Position numbers and translations under genes: made by a program
Notes under the pieces: generated by a model
Told to the model about the DNA's origin: nothing
What the model saw: only the letters and a program-made list of their open reading frames with translations
The model's database searches: none
In this document: positions 9,710-18,120 of the stretch, in pieces
Layout of the letters: each line of letters begins with the position of its first letter
Position numbering within the stretch: position 1 is the stretch's first letter
Assembly: GCF_017355885.1 (NCBI RefSeq)
Contig: NZ_JAFEUU010000013.1
Span: 1 to 64,000 of the forward strand
Reading direction: 5' to 3'
DNA from: Sabulicella rubraurantiaca
GTDB taxonomy: Bacteria; Pseudomonadota; Alphaproteobacteria; Acetobacterales; Acetobacteraceae
Length of the DNA: 64,000 nucleotides

Positions 9710-11065
9710 ATGGCTTCGGCCACCGAACAACTTGCGGGCAGCATGAACCTCGGCGTTCTCGCCAAGGCCACCGAGCTCAAGAAGCGCATCTGGTTCACCC
9801 TCGGGGCGCTGATCGTCTACCGCATCGGCACCTACGTGCCGGTGCCGGGCGTGGACGCGCAGGTGATGGGCGAGATGCTGCGCCAGCACGGCGGCGGCAT
9901 CCTGGGCATGTTCGACATGTTCACGGGCGGCGCGCTCGGACGCATGACCGTCTTCGCGCTGAACATCATGCCCTACATCTCTGCCTCGATCATCACGCAG
10001 CTGATGACCGCCGCCATCCCCTCCTGGGAGACGCTGAAGAAGGAAGGCGAGTCGGGACGGAAGAAGCTGAACCAGTACACGCGCTACCTCACCCTCGTCA
10101 TCGCCATCGTCCAGGCTTGGGGCATCGCGGTGGGGCTGGAAGGGATCCGGGGCAGCACCGGGGCGGCGGTCGCCGATCCCGGCATGTTCTTCCGCGTCTC
10201 CGCCGTCATCACCCTGGTCGGCGGGACCATGTTCCTGATGTGGCTGGGCGAGCAGATCACCGCGCGCGGCGTCGGCAACGGCATCTCGCTCATCATCTTC
10301 GCCGGCATCGTGGCGAACCTGCCCTCGGCGCTGGTCTCGACGCTGGAACTGGGCCGCACCGGCGCGCTCTCCACCTTCTTCATCATCTTCTTCCTGTTGG
10401 CGGCGCTGGCTGTCATCGCCTTCGTGGTGTTCATGGAGCGCTCGCAGCGGCGCATCCCGGTGCAGTACCCGAAGCGCCAGGTGGGCAACCGCATGTTCGG
10501 TGGCGAGGCCACTCACCTGCCGCTGAAGCTGAACACGGCCGGCGTGATCCCGCCGATCTTTGCCTCCTCGCTGCTGCTGCTGCCGGCGACGGTGGCCGGC
10601 TTCTCCACGGATGCGACCGCCGATAGCTGGCTGACCACGATCGCCAACCTGCTGGCACACGGACAGCCCCTCTACATGGCGCTATACCTGGCGCTGATCG
10701 TCTTCTTCGCCTTCTTCTACACGGCGGTGGTGTTCAACCCGGCCGAGACAGCGGACAATCTCAAGAAGTATGGCGGCTTCGTGCCGGGCATCCGCCCGGG
10801 CCAGAACACAGCGGATTACCTGGACCGGGTGCTTACGCGCCTGACCGTGATCGGCGCCGCCTATCTCTGCATCGTCTGCATCATCCCCGAGTTGCTGATC
10901 AGCAATTACGGCGTGCCCTTCTATTTCGGCGGCACTTCGCTCCTCATCATCGTGACGGTGACGATGGACACGGTGGCGCAGATCCAGTCGCATCTCTTCG
11001 CCCATCAGTATGAGGGGCTGATCAAGAAGGCCCGTCTCGGCGGGCGTGGGCCGCGGCCACGGTAA
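9710..11065 (+). CDS. secY: Protein translocase subunit SecY
   Basis: SecY forms the protein-conducting channel of the inner membrane together with SecE and SecG. The product is 451 residues with ten hydrophobic membrane spans, the normal topology. Family landmarks are YRIGTYVPVPGVDAQ after the first span, GGALGRMTVFALNIMPYIS, LGEQITARGVGNGISLIIF, PVQYPKRQVGNRMFGGEATH in the large cytoplasmic loop, and AETADNLKKYGGFVPGIRPG near the C-terminus. A GGGA motif lies before the ATG. It sits between rplO and adk. Confidence 0.98.
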   Translation: MASATEQLAGSMNLGVLAKATELKKRIWFTLGALIVYRIGTYVPVPGVDAQVMGEMLRQHGGGILGMFDMFTGGALGRMTVFALNIMPYISASIITQLMTAAIPSWETLKKEGESGRKKLNQYTRYLTLVIAIVQAWGIAVGLEGIRGSTGAAVADPGMFFRVSAVITLVGGTMFLMWLGEQITARGVGNGISLIIFAGIVANLPSALVSTLELGRTGALSTFFIIFFLLAALAVIAFVVFMERSQRRIPVQYPKRQVGNRMFGGEATHLPLKLNTAGVIPPIFASSLLLLPATVAGFSTDATADSWLTTIANLLAHGQPLYMALYLALIVFFAFFYTAVVFNPAETADNLKKYGGFVPGIRPGQNTADYLDRVLTRLTVIGAAYLCIVCIIPELLISNYGVPFYFGGTSLLIIVTVTMDTVAQIQSHLFAHQYEGLIKKARLGGRGPRPR

Positions 11066-11080
11066 GACGGGGACAGACCG

Positions 11081-11734
11081 ATGAACCTCATCCTTCTGGG
11101 GCCGCCGGGGGCGGGCAAGGGCACCCAGGCGAAGCGCCTCGAGGAGCGCTTCGGGATCGTGCAGATCTCGACAGGCGACATGCTGCGGGCCGAGGTGAAG
11201 TCCGGCTCGGCCATCGGCCAGGAGGCCAAGGCGATCATGGAGAGCGGGGCGCTGGTCCCGGATTCCATCATCACCACCATGCTGGCCGCCCGGGTGAAGC
11301 AGCCCGACGCCACCAAGGGGTTCATCCTGGACGGGTTCCCGCGCACCGTGCCGCAGGCCGAGGCGCTGGACGTCGTGCTGCGGGAGAAGGGCCTCCATCT
11401 CGACCACGTGATTGAGCTGAAGGTGGATGACGCCGCCCTGGTGCGGCGCATCTCCGGCCGCTTCACCTGTGCCAAGTGCGGCGAGGGCTACCACGATGAG
11501 TTCAAGCGCCCGCGCCACGAAGGGGTCTGCGACGTGTGCGGCTCGACCGAGTTCAGCCGCCGCGCCGACGACAAGGCAGAGACGGTAGGAGCGCGGCTTG
11601 ATGCCTATCACCGCCAGACCGCGCCGTTGCTTCCGTACTATGCGGCGCAGGGCAAGCTTCGGCAGGTGGACGGCATGGCCGACATGTCCGTGGTGACGGA
11701 GGAATTGAACCGCCTCCTCGCGAACTCGGCTTGA
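11081..11734 (+). CDS. adk: Adenylate kinase, zinc-type LID
   Basis: Adenylate kinase interconverts ATP plus AMP and two ADP. The product has 217 residues. The P-loop is [14 protein letters not shown] at residue 7, followed by the AMP-binding [10 protein letters not shown] and [13 protein letters not shown]. The LID domain carries four cysteines in the pattern CAKC and CDVC about 16 residues apart, so it probably binds a zinc ion, unlike the E. coli enzyme. It starts 15 bases after secY, as is common. Confidence 0.98.
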   Translation: MNLILLGPPGAGKGTQAKRLEERFGIVQISTGDMLRAEVKSGSAIGQEAKAIMESGALVPDSIITTMLAARVKQPDATKGFILDGFPRTVPQAEALDVVLREKGLHLDHVIELKVDDAALVRRISGRFTCAKCGEGYHDEFKRPRHEGVCDVCGSTEFSRRADDKAETVGARLDAYHRQTAPLLPYYAAQGKLRQVDGMADMSVVTEELNRLLANSA

Positions 11735-11759
11735 CGGGACTGGCCCCAGGTCGTAAGAC
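11731..11759 (+). promoter_or_regulatory. Candidate promoter for rpsM-rpsK-rpoA-rplQ
   Basis: A TTGACG box overlaps the adk stop and stands 17 bases before TAAGAC. The -35 match is good (5 of 6), the -10 match only fair. The arrangement is the same as at the rpsT promoter near 55735. It would give the alpha operon its own transcription start. Confidence 0.35.
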
Positions 11760-11874
11760 CCCGCCTCTCGCGGGCGGGGCGTGCCGGGTGCGGCTGCCTT
11801 CGGCCGCGTTCGGCTTTTGGATCATAGAGGATTGGGCCGGCTGTTCCGGCCCGCACGTGTGGGCCGAGAGGCCC
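11759..11874 (+). promoter_or_regulatory. Structured leader in front of rpsM
   Basis: Three hairpins lie in a row between adk and rpsM. They are CCCCGCC with GGCGGGG (11759-11779), GGGCCGG with CCGGCCC (11834-11852) and GGGCC with GGCCC around a GAGA tetraloop (11861-11874). The third ends about 6 bases before the AGAGGAG ribosome site of rpsM. In enterobacteria this position carries the S4-responsive pseudoknot; whether S4 or another protein binds here is not shown. Confidence 0.45.
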
Positions 11875-11889
11875 CAGAGGAGCTGAGAC

Positions 11890-12267
11890 GTGGCGCGCAT
11901 CGCTGGCGTGAACATTCCCCCCAACAAGCGCGTGGAAATCTCGCTGCGCTATATCTATGGCATCGGTCCCGTGAACGCGAGGCAGATCTGCGACACGGTC
12001 GGCATCCCGGCCGAGCGTCGCGTGAATCAGCTCACCGACGACGAGATCATGAAGCTGCGCGAGATCATCGACCGCGACTTCCGCGTCGAGGGTGACCTGC
12101 GTCGCGAGACGGCGATGAACATCAAGCGCCTGATGGACATGGCCTGCTATCGCGGCCTGCGCCATCGCCGCGGTCTGCCGGTTCGTGGCCAGCGCACCCA
12201 CACCAATGCCCGTACGCGCAAGGGCAAGGCCGTGCCCGTGGCCGGCAAGAAGAAGGTGACCAAGTAA
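11890..12267 (+). CDS. rpsM: Small ribosomal subunit protein S13
   Basis: S13 lies in the 30S head and contacts the 50S subunit and tRNA. The start here is GTG, giving (V/M)[19 protein letters not shown], with AGAGGAG 7 bases upstream. The product has 125 residues. The helix-two-turn-helix region shows [19 protein letters not shown] and the basic tail reads [20 protein letters not shown]. rpsK begins 1 base later. Confidence 0.98.
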   Translation: MARIAGVNIPPNKRVEISLRYIYGIGPVNARQICDTVGIPAERRVNQLTDDEIMKLREIIDRDFRVEGDLRRETAMNIKRLMDMACYRGLRHRRGLPVRGQRTHTNARTRKGKAVPVAGKKKVTK

Positions 12268-12268
12268 G

Positions 12269-12667
12269 ATGGCCCGCTCTCCCGCCGCCGGTTCCCGCCC
12301 CAAGAAGAAGGAGCGGAAGAACATCTCCTCCGGCGTGGCGCATGTTCTCGCCACCTTCAACAACACCATCGTGACCATCACGGACGCCCAGGGCAACGCC
12401 ATTGCCTGGTCCTCCTCGGGCACGAAGGGGTTCAAGGGCTCGCGCAAGTCCACCCCCTACGCCGCGCAGGTCGCCGCCGAGGATGCGGGGCTGAAGGCGC
12501 GCGACCACGGCATGGAGACCCTCGAGGTCGAGGTGTCGGGTCCGGGTTCGGGTCGTGAGTCGGCGCTGCGCGCGCTGCAGTCCGTGGGCTTCCACGTGAC
12601 CGCCATCCGCGACGTGACGCCCATCCCGCACAATGGCTGCCGCCCCCGCAAGCGCCGCCGCGTCTGA
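12269..12667 (+). CDS. rpsK: Small ribosomal subunit protein S11
   Basis: S11 forms part of the platform around the mRNA exit. The product is 132 residues with a basic head, then [20 protein letters not shown], the region that binds 16S rRNA. It ends [17 protein letters not shown], the invariant C-terminus that contains the isoaspartate site (NG) known in E. coli. Confidence 0.98.
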   Translation: MARSPAAGSRPKKKERKNISSGVAHVLATFNNTIVTITDAQGNAIAWSSSGTKGFKGSRKSTPYAAQVAAEDAGLKARDHGMETLEVEVSGPGSGRESALRALQSVGFHVTAIRDVTPIPHNGCRPRKRRRV

Positions 12668-12687
12668 CCGGGGCCAGGAGAAGCACC

Positions 12688-13704
12688 TTGCTCGAACGGA
12701 ACTGGGAAACCCTCATCAAGCCGGAAAAGCCGCGCGTTGACTCGGTCAGCGCCGACGGCCGCGCGGCTGAGCTGGTGGTGGAGCCGCTGGAGCGCGGCTT
12801 CGGCATGACGCTCGGCAACGCGCTGCGTCGCGTGCTGCTGTCCTCGCTGCAGGGTGCGGCGGTGACGGGCGTGCGCATCGACGGCGTGCTGCACGAATTC
12901 AGCAGCCTGACCGGCGCGCGCGAGGATGTGACGGACATCATCCTCAACCTCAAGCAGCTGGCGATCCGGTACGAGGGCGAGGGTGCGAAGCGCCTGATGC
13001 TGACGGCCACCGGTCCCGGTGAGGTGCGTGCCGCCGACATCCAGGTCACCGGCGACATCGAGATCAGCAACCCCGAGCTGCTGATCTGCACGCTGGACGA
13101 AGGTGCGACCCTCAACATGGAGCTGACGGTCGAGACCGGCCGCGGCTACGTGCCAGCGTCGCAGAACCGCAAGGAAGACAGCCCGATCGGTCTGATCCCG
13201 ATCGACGCGATCTTCTCCCCGGTGCGCAAGGTCGCCTATCGCGTCGAGCCGACGCGCGTCGGCCAGCAGACGGACTTCGACAAGCTTGTCATGTCGGTCG
13301 AGACCAACGGCACGGTGGCGCCGGAGGACGCGGTGGCGCTGGCCGCTCGCATCCTGACGCATCACCTCGGCATCTTCATCACCTTCGAGGAGCCGCGCGA
13401 GCAGCGCCGCGACGAGGTGCAGGACGACCTGCCCTTCAACCGCAACCTGCTTCGCAAGGTGGACGAGCTGGAGCTGTCGGTCCGTTCTGCGAACTGCCTG
13501 AAGAACGACAACATCGTCTACATTGGCGACCTGGTGCAGAAGAGCGAGCAGGAGATGCTCCGCACACCGAACTTCGGCCGCAAGTCGCTGAACGAGATCA
13601 AGGAGGTCCTCGCCTCCATGGGGCTGAGCCTCGGCATGCCCGTGCCGGGCTGGCCGCCGGAGAACATCGAGGATCTCGCGAAGAAGGTCGAGGAGCCGTT
13701 CTGA
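12688..13704 (+). CDS. rpoA: RNA polymerase alpha subunit
   Basis: The alpha dimer nucleates RNA polymerase assembly and its C-terminal domain contacts UP elements and activators. The start is TTG, placed 7 bases after CAGGAGAA, giving (M)[16 protein letters not shown]; no ATG or GTG in frame gives the conserved beginning. The product has 338 residues. The N-terminal domain shows [20 protein letters not shown] and the linker leads to the C-terminal domain with [20 protein letters not shown] and [20 protein letters not shown]. Confidence 0.98.
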   Translation: MLERNWETLIKPEKPRVDSVSADGRAAELVVEPLERGFGMTLGNALRRVLLSSLQGAAVTGVRIDGVLHEFSSLTGAREDVTDIILNLKQLAIRYEGEGAKRLMLTATGPGEVRAADIQVTGDIEISNPELLICTLDEGATLNMELTVETGRGYVPASQNRKEDSPIGLIPIDAIFSPVRKVAYRVEPTRVGQQTDFDKLVMSVETNGTVAPEDAVALAARILTHHLGIFITFEEPREQRRDEVQDDLPFNRNLLRKVDELELSVRSANCLKNDNIVYIGDLVQKSEQEMLRTPNFGRKSLNEIKEVLASMGLSLGMPVPGWPPENIEDLAKKVEEPF

Positions 13705-13782
13705 GCGGCATCCCACGGCGGGGAGGGGGCTTCCCGCCGCCACTGCACGGATAGGCGGGCCGCGCGCCCGGGAGTTTGAAAG

Positions 13783-14205
13783 ATGCGTCACGGAATGGCC
13801 GGCCGGAAGCTCGGCGTCACCTCGGCCCACAGGGTCTCGATGCTCCGCAACATGGCGACGAGCCTGTTGAAGCACGAGCAGATCACGACGACCCTGCCCA
13901 AGGCGAAGGAGCTGCGTCCTTATGTCGAGCGCATCATCACGCTCGGCAAGCGCGGCGGTCTGCATGCGCGGCGTCAGGCCTATGCGCAGATCCGTGACGA
14001 GAAGGTGGTGGACAAGCTGTTCTCCACCATCGCTGAGCGCTACCAGGGCCGCAGCGGCGGCTACACGCGCGTGCTGAAGGCGGGCTACCGCTATGGCGAC
14101 ATGGCCTCCATGGCCGTGATCGAGCTGATGGACCGCGACCCGGCGGCCAAGGGCCAGGATAGCGGCCCGAAGCCGGAAGCGACCGAGGAGCAGGAGGCGG
14201 TCTGA
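13783..14205 (+). CDS. rplQ: Large ribosomal subunit protein L17
   Basis: L17 lies near the tunnel exit. The product is 140 residues and begins [20 protein letters not shown], followed by the core [20 protein letters not shown] and the C-terminal [21 protein letters not shown] tail rich in K, P and E ([11 protein letters not shown]) adds about 15 residues to the E. coli length. It is the last gene of the ribosomal run and a terminator follows after 26 bases. Confidence 0.98.
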   Translation: MRHGMAGRKLGVTSAHRVSMLRNMATSLLKHEQITTTLPKAKELRPYVERIITLGKRGGLHARRQAYAQIRDEKVVDKLFSTIAERYQGRSGGYTRVLKAGYRYGDMASMAVIELMDRDPAAKGQDSGPKPEATEEQEAV

Positions 14206-14230
14206 GCCCGCGTGGGTCAGGCCACCGAAA

Positions 14231-14265
14231 GGGGCGGCGGGGCAACCCGGCCGCCCTTTTTCTTT
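14231..14265 (+). terminator. Rho-independent terminator of the ribosomal super-operon
   Basis: A GGGCGGC stem pairs with GCCGCCC around a short loop and runs directly into TTTTTCTTT. It lies 26 bases after rplQ. Its complement could also serve the reverse-strand gene ending at 14279. Confidence 0.9.
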
Positions 14266-14278
14266 GCGCGGGCGCTTC

Positions 14279-14689
14279 TCAAAGGAAGCGCATCTGCTCC
14301 GGGATCTGCGGATTGAAGCGGCGCAGCGGCTCGCGCAGCGCGCGGGGCCAGGGGGCGAAGCGCGGCGGGATGAAAAGGGAAGGTCGGTTCCCCTCCCACA
14401 GCATCACCGCGATCTGCTCGCTGGCCGGTGAATAGGCCAGGAAGACATGGGCGGAGCCGTGGGCATGGCCCGAGAGCCAGCCTTCCTCCCACGCGATGCC
14501 GGGCCCCTCGCCGCGCAACGCGTCGCTCACGATGCGCTGCCGCCCACCCGTCACCGGGCGCAGCCGCGGCGTCACGGCTGGGTGCACCGCCAGCGCCAGG
14601 ACAGGCTGGCCGGGCAGCCCGGCGAACTCCTCCGGCAGCGGGGCGGAAGCCGGCGCCGCGGCCAGCAGGAGGAGGTCGCGCCTAGTCAA
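14279..14689 (-). CDS. Small exported protein of unknown function, Tat-type signal
   Basis: I do not recognise the family. The likely start is a TTG that overlaps the TctC stop by eight bases (TTGACTAG), giving 136 residues beginning (M)TRRDLLLLAAAPASAPLPEE. That is a short twin-arginine signal (RRDLLLL) with an alanine cleavage region near residue 15. The mature part has no membrane span; it contains RQRIVSDALRGEG, HAHGSAHVFLAYSP and ends RFNPQIPEQMRFL. Being coupled to a TctC-type binding protein suggests a periplasmic role, but nothing more can be said. A longer frame upstream is only antisense-like overlap with the neighbour. Confidence 0.7.
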   Translation of the reverse strand: MTRRDLLLLAAAPASAPLPEEFAGLPGQPVLALAVHPAVTPRLRPVTGGRQRIVSDALRGEGPGIAWEEGWLSGHAHGSAHVFLAYSPASEQIAVMLWEGNRPSLFIPPRFAPWPRALREPLRRFNPQIPEQMRFL

Positions 14690-15632
14690 TGCGGATATTC
14701 GCCTCGCGCACCAGCGTCGCCATCGCCGCGCGGCCCTCGGATACGAAGCGCGCGAAAGTCGCGGGATCGCTGCCCACCGGCACGGCGGCGAGCTGCGCAA
14801 GGCGGCGCTGCACCTCGGCTTCCGCCAGCGTGGCGGCCAGGGCCGTGTGGAGCTGGGTCACCAGGGCGGGCGGCGTGCCGACGGGAGCGAAGAGAGCGCA
14901 CCATTCGCTCAGCTCGATGCCGGGGGTGCCAAGCTCGGCGAAGGTGGGCACGTCCGGACGCAGGGAGACGCGCTGCGGCGCCGAGACGGCGAGGAAGCGC
15001 GCACGGCCGCTATCCACGATCGGTCCGGCGGAGAGCATGGTGATGAAGCACCCGTCGAGGGTACCGGCCGCGAGGTCGCGCGCCGCGTCGGCGCCACCTC
15101 TATAGGGGATGTGGGTTACGTCGATCCCGGCAGCGCGGGCGAATTGCACGAGGCCGAGATGCCCGGCTGTGGCATTGCCCTGAGTGCCGAGATTCAGCGT
15201 CTGGCGCTTAGCGAGGGCGATGAACTCGCGCAGGTCGCGGGCCGGGAGGTCGTTCTTCACCGCCAGCACCTGCGGAAAGGTGACGGCGAGCGAGATCGGC
15301 GCAAAGGCCGTGGCGTAGTCGAAGGTAAGGCCGCGTAGCAGGGCCGGGTTCACCAAGTGCGAGGAGGCATCCATGAGCAGCGTGTGGCCGTCTGGCGCAG
15401 CGCGGGCCACCTCGTTGCCGCCGAGCGAGCCACCCGCGCCGGTGCGGTTCTCCACGACGATGGTGGCGCGAAGGCGCTGCGACAGCCCAGGCGTGACGGC
15501 GCGTGTGGCGCTGTCGGCCGCCCCGCCGGCCGCGAAGGGCACGATGACGCGGATCGGGCGGCTGCCGAAGCCCTGCGCCGACACGGCGGCCGGCAGAAGG
15601 GCAGGGAGTGCGAGAAGGGTACGGCGCTTCAT
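14682..15632 (-). CDS. TctC/Bug-type periplasmic solute-binding protein
   Basis: Members of this family bind small carboxylates such as tricarboxylates in the periplasm, usually for a TctAB permease, although many genomes carry large numbers of solitary copies. I start at MKRRTLLALPALLPAAVSA, a signal peptide preceded by GAGGG. The product has 316 residues. The hallmark is clear: RPIRVIVPFAAGGAADSATR, then VVENRTGAGGSLGGNEVARA and GHTLLMDASSHLVNPAL. No tctA or tctB lies in the window, so the transporter partner and ligand are unknown. The last codons overlap the next reverse gene. Confidence 0.93.
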   Translation of the reverse strand: MKRRTLLALPALLPAAVSAQGFGSRPIRVIVPFAAGGAADSATRAVTPGLSQRLRATIVVENRTGAGGSLGGNEVARAAPDGHTLLMDASSHLVNPALLRGLTFDYATAFAPISLAVTFPQVLAVKNDLPARDLREFIALAKRQTLNLGTQGNATAGHLGLVQFARAAGIDVTHIPYRGGADAARDLAAGTLDGCFITMLSAGPIVDSGRARFLAVSAPQRVSLRPDVPTFAELGTPGIELSEWCALFAPVGTPPALVTQLHTALAATLAEAEVQRRLAQLAAVPVGSDPATFARFVSEGRAAMATLVREANIRID

Positions 15633-15757
15633 GCGACCCTCTTTCTCCGGCGTGGCCAGCCCGTCAAGGCAAAGCGCTGCGTCGCATCTGCCAAGCGTGG
15701 GAGAAACCCGCCCGGCACATTGCCGTTGTTCCAAGGTCATCACAAACAGGTGGGACC

Positions 15758-15832
15758 ATGAACAACATCGTGTACATCGTTGGCGCCGTCGTCATCGTCA
15801 TCGCCATCCTCAGTTTCCTCGGCCTGCGCTGA
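15758..15832 (+). CDS. 24-residue single-span membrane peptide
   Basis: This very short gene runs ATG to TGA. The peptide begins MNNIVYIVGAVVIVIAI and ends SFLGLR, which is one perfect hydrophobic span with a positively charged C-terminal end. GGTGGGA lies 4 to 5 bases before the ATG and a textbook terminator follows 17 bases after the stop, so it forms its own transcription unit. I recall similar tiny proteins with an N-terminal NxIxxIVG and C-terminal FxGLR pattern in other alphaproteobacteria, as unnamed hypotheticals; that is memory, not a search. Function unknown. Confidence 0.75.
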   Translation: MNNIVYIVGAVVIVIAILSFLGLR

Positions 15833-15849
15833 AGCCCCGCACACGAAAC

Positions 15850-15885
15850 GGGGGCGGCCGGTGGTTCCGGCCGCCCCCTTCTTTT
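15850..15885 (+). terminator. Strong rho-independent terminator after the small membrane peptide
   Basis: A perfect 12-base stem, GGGGGCGGCCGG with CCGGCCGCCCCC, closes on loop TGGTT and is followed by TTCTTTT. It lies 17 bases after the 24-codon gene, and 26 bases from the reverse gene ending at 15912, which it may also serve. Confidence 0.92.
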
Positions 15886-15911
15886 GCCCGGCTGAAAGAC
15901 GCCGGGTGCGA

Positions 15912-16577
15912 TCAGGCAGCGCTGCGCCTGCGCAGCAGGGCAAGGCCCAGCACGCCTGCGCCGAGCAGTGAAAGCCCAGCGGGCACCGGAACCGCGACCG
16001 GAATCGCGGCAGACCCGCCCGAAAAGGCGAAGGTGCCGGCGAGATTCAGCCCATCCGTCTGACCGGAGAAGGTGAAGGTCCCCGGCGTGTCATCGAAGCC
16101 CAAGGCGCGCAGCACCCCAACGCCGTTGATGAGCAGGTAGTCCGTCGGCTGCGACTGGGGCGAGAGAGCGGGGATCGTGTACTGCGTGACCGTCAGGTTC
16201 GCCAGGTCGAAGGACAGGCCTCCGACGGTGAAGAAATCCGTGATCGGCCCTGTGAACCCCGCGAAGATGAAGTCCTGAATTGTCCCAATGTCGCCAGCCG
16301 TGACGGGCAGGTTGGAGCCAGGATCCACGTTGTTGACCAGGAATGCCCCGGTCCCCGACCCCGCCCCCGCATTGGTGACACAATCGCCCGACACGGAAGC
16401 GCAGAAATCGACGGCCACCGCATCCGCCAGACGGACAGCGTTGCCCCCGGCATCCTCGCCCTGAAAGAGACCCGTGAAGTCGATGGAGCCGCTCAAGGGC
16501 ACGGCCTGCGCCGCCACGGGGGCAAGCAAGACCCCAAGGCCGAAGGCTAGTCTTTGCATGATTTTTGTTTTCGCCAT
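15912..16577 (-). CDS. VPLPA-CTERM type exported surface protein
   Basis: Proteins of this class are exported and sorted by an exosortase, often alongside exopolysaccharide production. I start at MAKTKIMQRLAFGLG, which has GGAGGTG 10 bases upstream; the later methionine lacks a ribosome site. The product has 221 residues. The signal peptide ends near AAQAVPLSG. The C-terminal sorting signal reads VPVPAGLSLLGAGVLGLALL followed by RRRSAA: a proline motif, one membrane span and a basic tail. The middle is rich in G, T, D and F and resembles no catalytic domain. No exosortase gene is in the window. Confidence 0.85.
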   Translation of the reverse strand: MAKTKIMQRLAFGLGVLLAPVAAQAVPLSGSIDFTGLFQGEDAGGNAVRLADAVAVDFCASVSGDCVTNAGAGSGTGAFLVNNVDPGSNLPVTAGDIGTIQDFIFAGFTGPITDFFTVGGLSFDLANLTVTQYTIPALSPQSQPTDYLLINGVGVLRALGFDDTPGTFTFSGQTDGLNLAGTFAFSGGSAAIPVAVPVPAGLSLLGAGVLGLALLRRRSAA

Positions 16578-16904
16578 TCCACGGCACCTCCCCCCGGCCA
16601 AGGCGCGTACAGCACGCACCCTGATCGAGCCAGGGTCATGAATAGAATTCTCGGAATGGGTATGTCGTTATGCGTGTATCGAGTTTTATTAACGAACCGC
16701 GCGTTGAAATATGCGACGTCTCTTTACTTATACGCGCGTCGGGCAGCTCGAGCCTAATGCAGGAAGACTGCATAGCTTGCGAGGTGGCTGGGCCACCGGA
16801 ACCCAGCCCAATCCAGGGCCGGCGCAGGCTGCTTGTGGCGTTGGCACGCTGCTGGCCCTGGCCGAGACGTGCACGCCGTCAGCCAGGGCTAGCCTCAATC
16901 CACG
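16578..16904. other. Gap between the VPLPA protein and metC, with a low-GC pocket
   Basis: No convincing gene lies in these 327 bases. The part from about 16636 to 16735 is far richer in A and T than anything around it and contains GAATTC, TTTTATTAAC and TTTACTTATAC. It probably holds the promoter of the reverse-strand VPLPA gene. Two inverted repeats flank it: ACCCTG with CAGGGT (16618-16636) and GGCTGGG with CCCAGCC (16786-16808). Short open frames here lack ribosome sites and familiar sequence. Confidence 0.5.
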
Positions 16905-16924
16905 GTGCCCTCTGCGGAGGGCGC
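16905..16924 (-). terminator. Hairpin directly after metC
   Basis: GCCCTC pairs with GAGGGC around TGCG, extended by two further pairs, and it ends 3 bases from the metC stop. No T run follows on the reverse strand, so termination by this hairpin alone is uncertain. Confidence 0.45.
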
Positions 16925-16926
16925 GA

Positions 16927-18120
16927 TCAGCGCGACAGCGTCGCCAAGCCCTGCTCGAGATCACCCAGCAGATCCGGCACTTCCTCCAGCCCGACGTGGA
17001 TGCGGAAGGTCGGGCCGCCGAAATCCCCTGTGCCCGCGCTGCGGCTGAGGAAGCCGGTGGTCGGGATAGCCAGGCTCTCGAACCCGCCCCAGGATGCGCC
17101 GATGCCGAAAAGCCGCAGTGAGTCCACGACGCGGAACATGTCCTCCTGGCTGTAGCGCGGCTGCAGCACCACGCCGAACAGGGAGCAGGTTCCGGTGAAG
17201 TCGCGCTTCCACAGCGCATGCTGCGGGTGGGAGGGCAGCGCGGGGTGCAGCACCTGCTTCACCTCGGGACGCGCCTCCAGCCAGCGTGCGACCTCCAGCC
17301 CGGCCTCACCCTGCGCCTGCAGCCGCACTGCCATGGTGCGGACGCCGCGCAGCGCCAGCCAGCAATCATCCGGCGACGCATACTGGCCGAGGGTGGAGGC
17401 GGCGGAGCGCACGGCGAGGTGATCCTCCTCCGAGTTCACCGTCGCCGAGCCGAGCAGGATGTCGGAATGGCCGCCGACATACTTGGTCAGCGCCTGGATG
17501 GAGACGTCCACCCCATGCCGGAAGGGCTGGAAGTGGTGGATGCCCCAGGTATTGTCCATCAGCACCTTGCAGCCCCGCGCATGGGCGGCGCGGCTGATGG
17601 CCGAGATGTCCTGCACCTCGAAGGTGTGTGAGCCGGGGCTCTCCGTATAGACGACTTTGGTGTTGGGGCGGATCAGCGCCGCCATCCCCGGCTCGTCCAC
17701 GCACGGGTCGTAGAAGGTGGTCTCGATGCCCCAGCCCTGCATCAGCGTGGTGGCGAGGTTGCGCGCCGGGCCATAGACGCTGTCCGGCATGAGGCAATGG
17801 TCGCCCGCCTTCAGGAAGGCGAGCAGCGGCACCGCGACGGCGGCGAGACCGGTGCCGAGGATGGTGCAGCGCGTGCCGCCCTCGATCTCGCAAATCACGT
17901 CCTCCAGGGCGTAGTGCGTCGGCCCGCCCTGGGTGCCGTAGGTCATGAACTGGTCGTAGCGCTTCGCCGCACCCGCCTTGCGGGACTCGCAATCGGGAAA
18001 GAGCACGGTGGAGCCGCGATGCACGGGCGGGTTCACGAAGCCGTGGATGCGGACTCCGGCACGTCCCGCATGGCTCATGCGGGTGGCAAAGCCGTGCTTG
18101 CCGTAGGGGGCCTCAGGCAT
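16927..18120 (-). CDS. metC: Cystathionine beta-lyase, PLP-dependent
   Basis: This Cys/Met-metabolism enzyme cleaves cystathionine to homocysteine, pyruvate and ammonia. I start at MPEAPYGKHGFATRMSHAGR, whose ATG shares a base with the sseA stop (TGATG). The product has 397 residues. Visible motifs are NPPVHRGSTVLFPD near the start, YGTQGGPTHYALEDVICEIE, the PLP pocket MDNTWGIHHFQPFRHG and the lysine that holds PLP in SIQALTKYVGGHSDILLGS. The C-terminal SLFGVVLQ and FGGPTFRIHVGLEE are normal. It is last in the operon Nudix-alaX-sseA-metC. Other lyases of the family cannot be fully excluded. Confidence 0.93.
   Translation of the reverse strand: MPEAPYGKHGFATRMSHAGRAGVRIHGFVNPPVHRGSTVLFPDCESRKAGAAKRYDQFMTYGTQGGPTHYALEDVICEIEGGTRCTILGTGLAAVAVPLLAFLKAGDHCLMPDSVYGPARNLATTLMQGWGIETTFYDPCVDEPGMAALIRPNTKVVYTESPGSHTFEVQDISAISRAAHARGCKVLMDNTWGIHHFQPFRHGVDVSIQALTKYVGGHSDILLGSATVNSEEDHLAVRSAASTLGQYASPDDCWLALRGVRTMAVRLQAQGEAGLEVARWLEARPEVKQVLHPALPSHPQHALWKRDFTGTCSLFGVVLQPRYSQEDMFRVVDSLRLFGIGASWGGFESLAIPTTGFLSRSAGTGDFGGPTFRIHVGLEEVPDLLGDLEQGLATLSR

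Noticed and set aside
16670-17155. A forward frame of 161 codons over the low-GC pocket and the end of metC
   Set aside because: No ribosome site, no known sequence, and it overlaps the metC coding end on the other strand.
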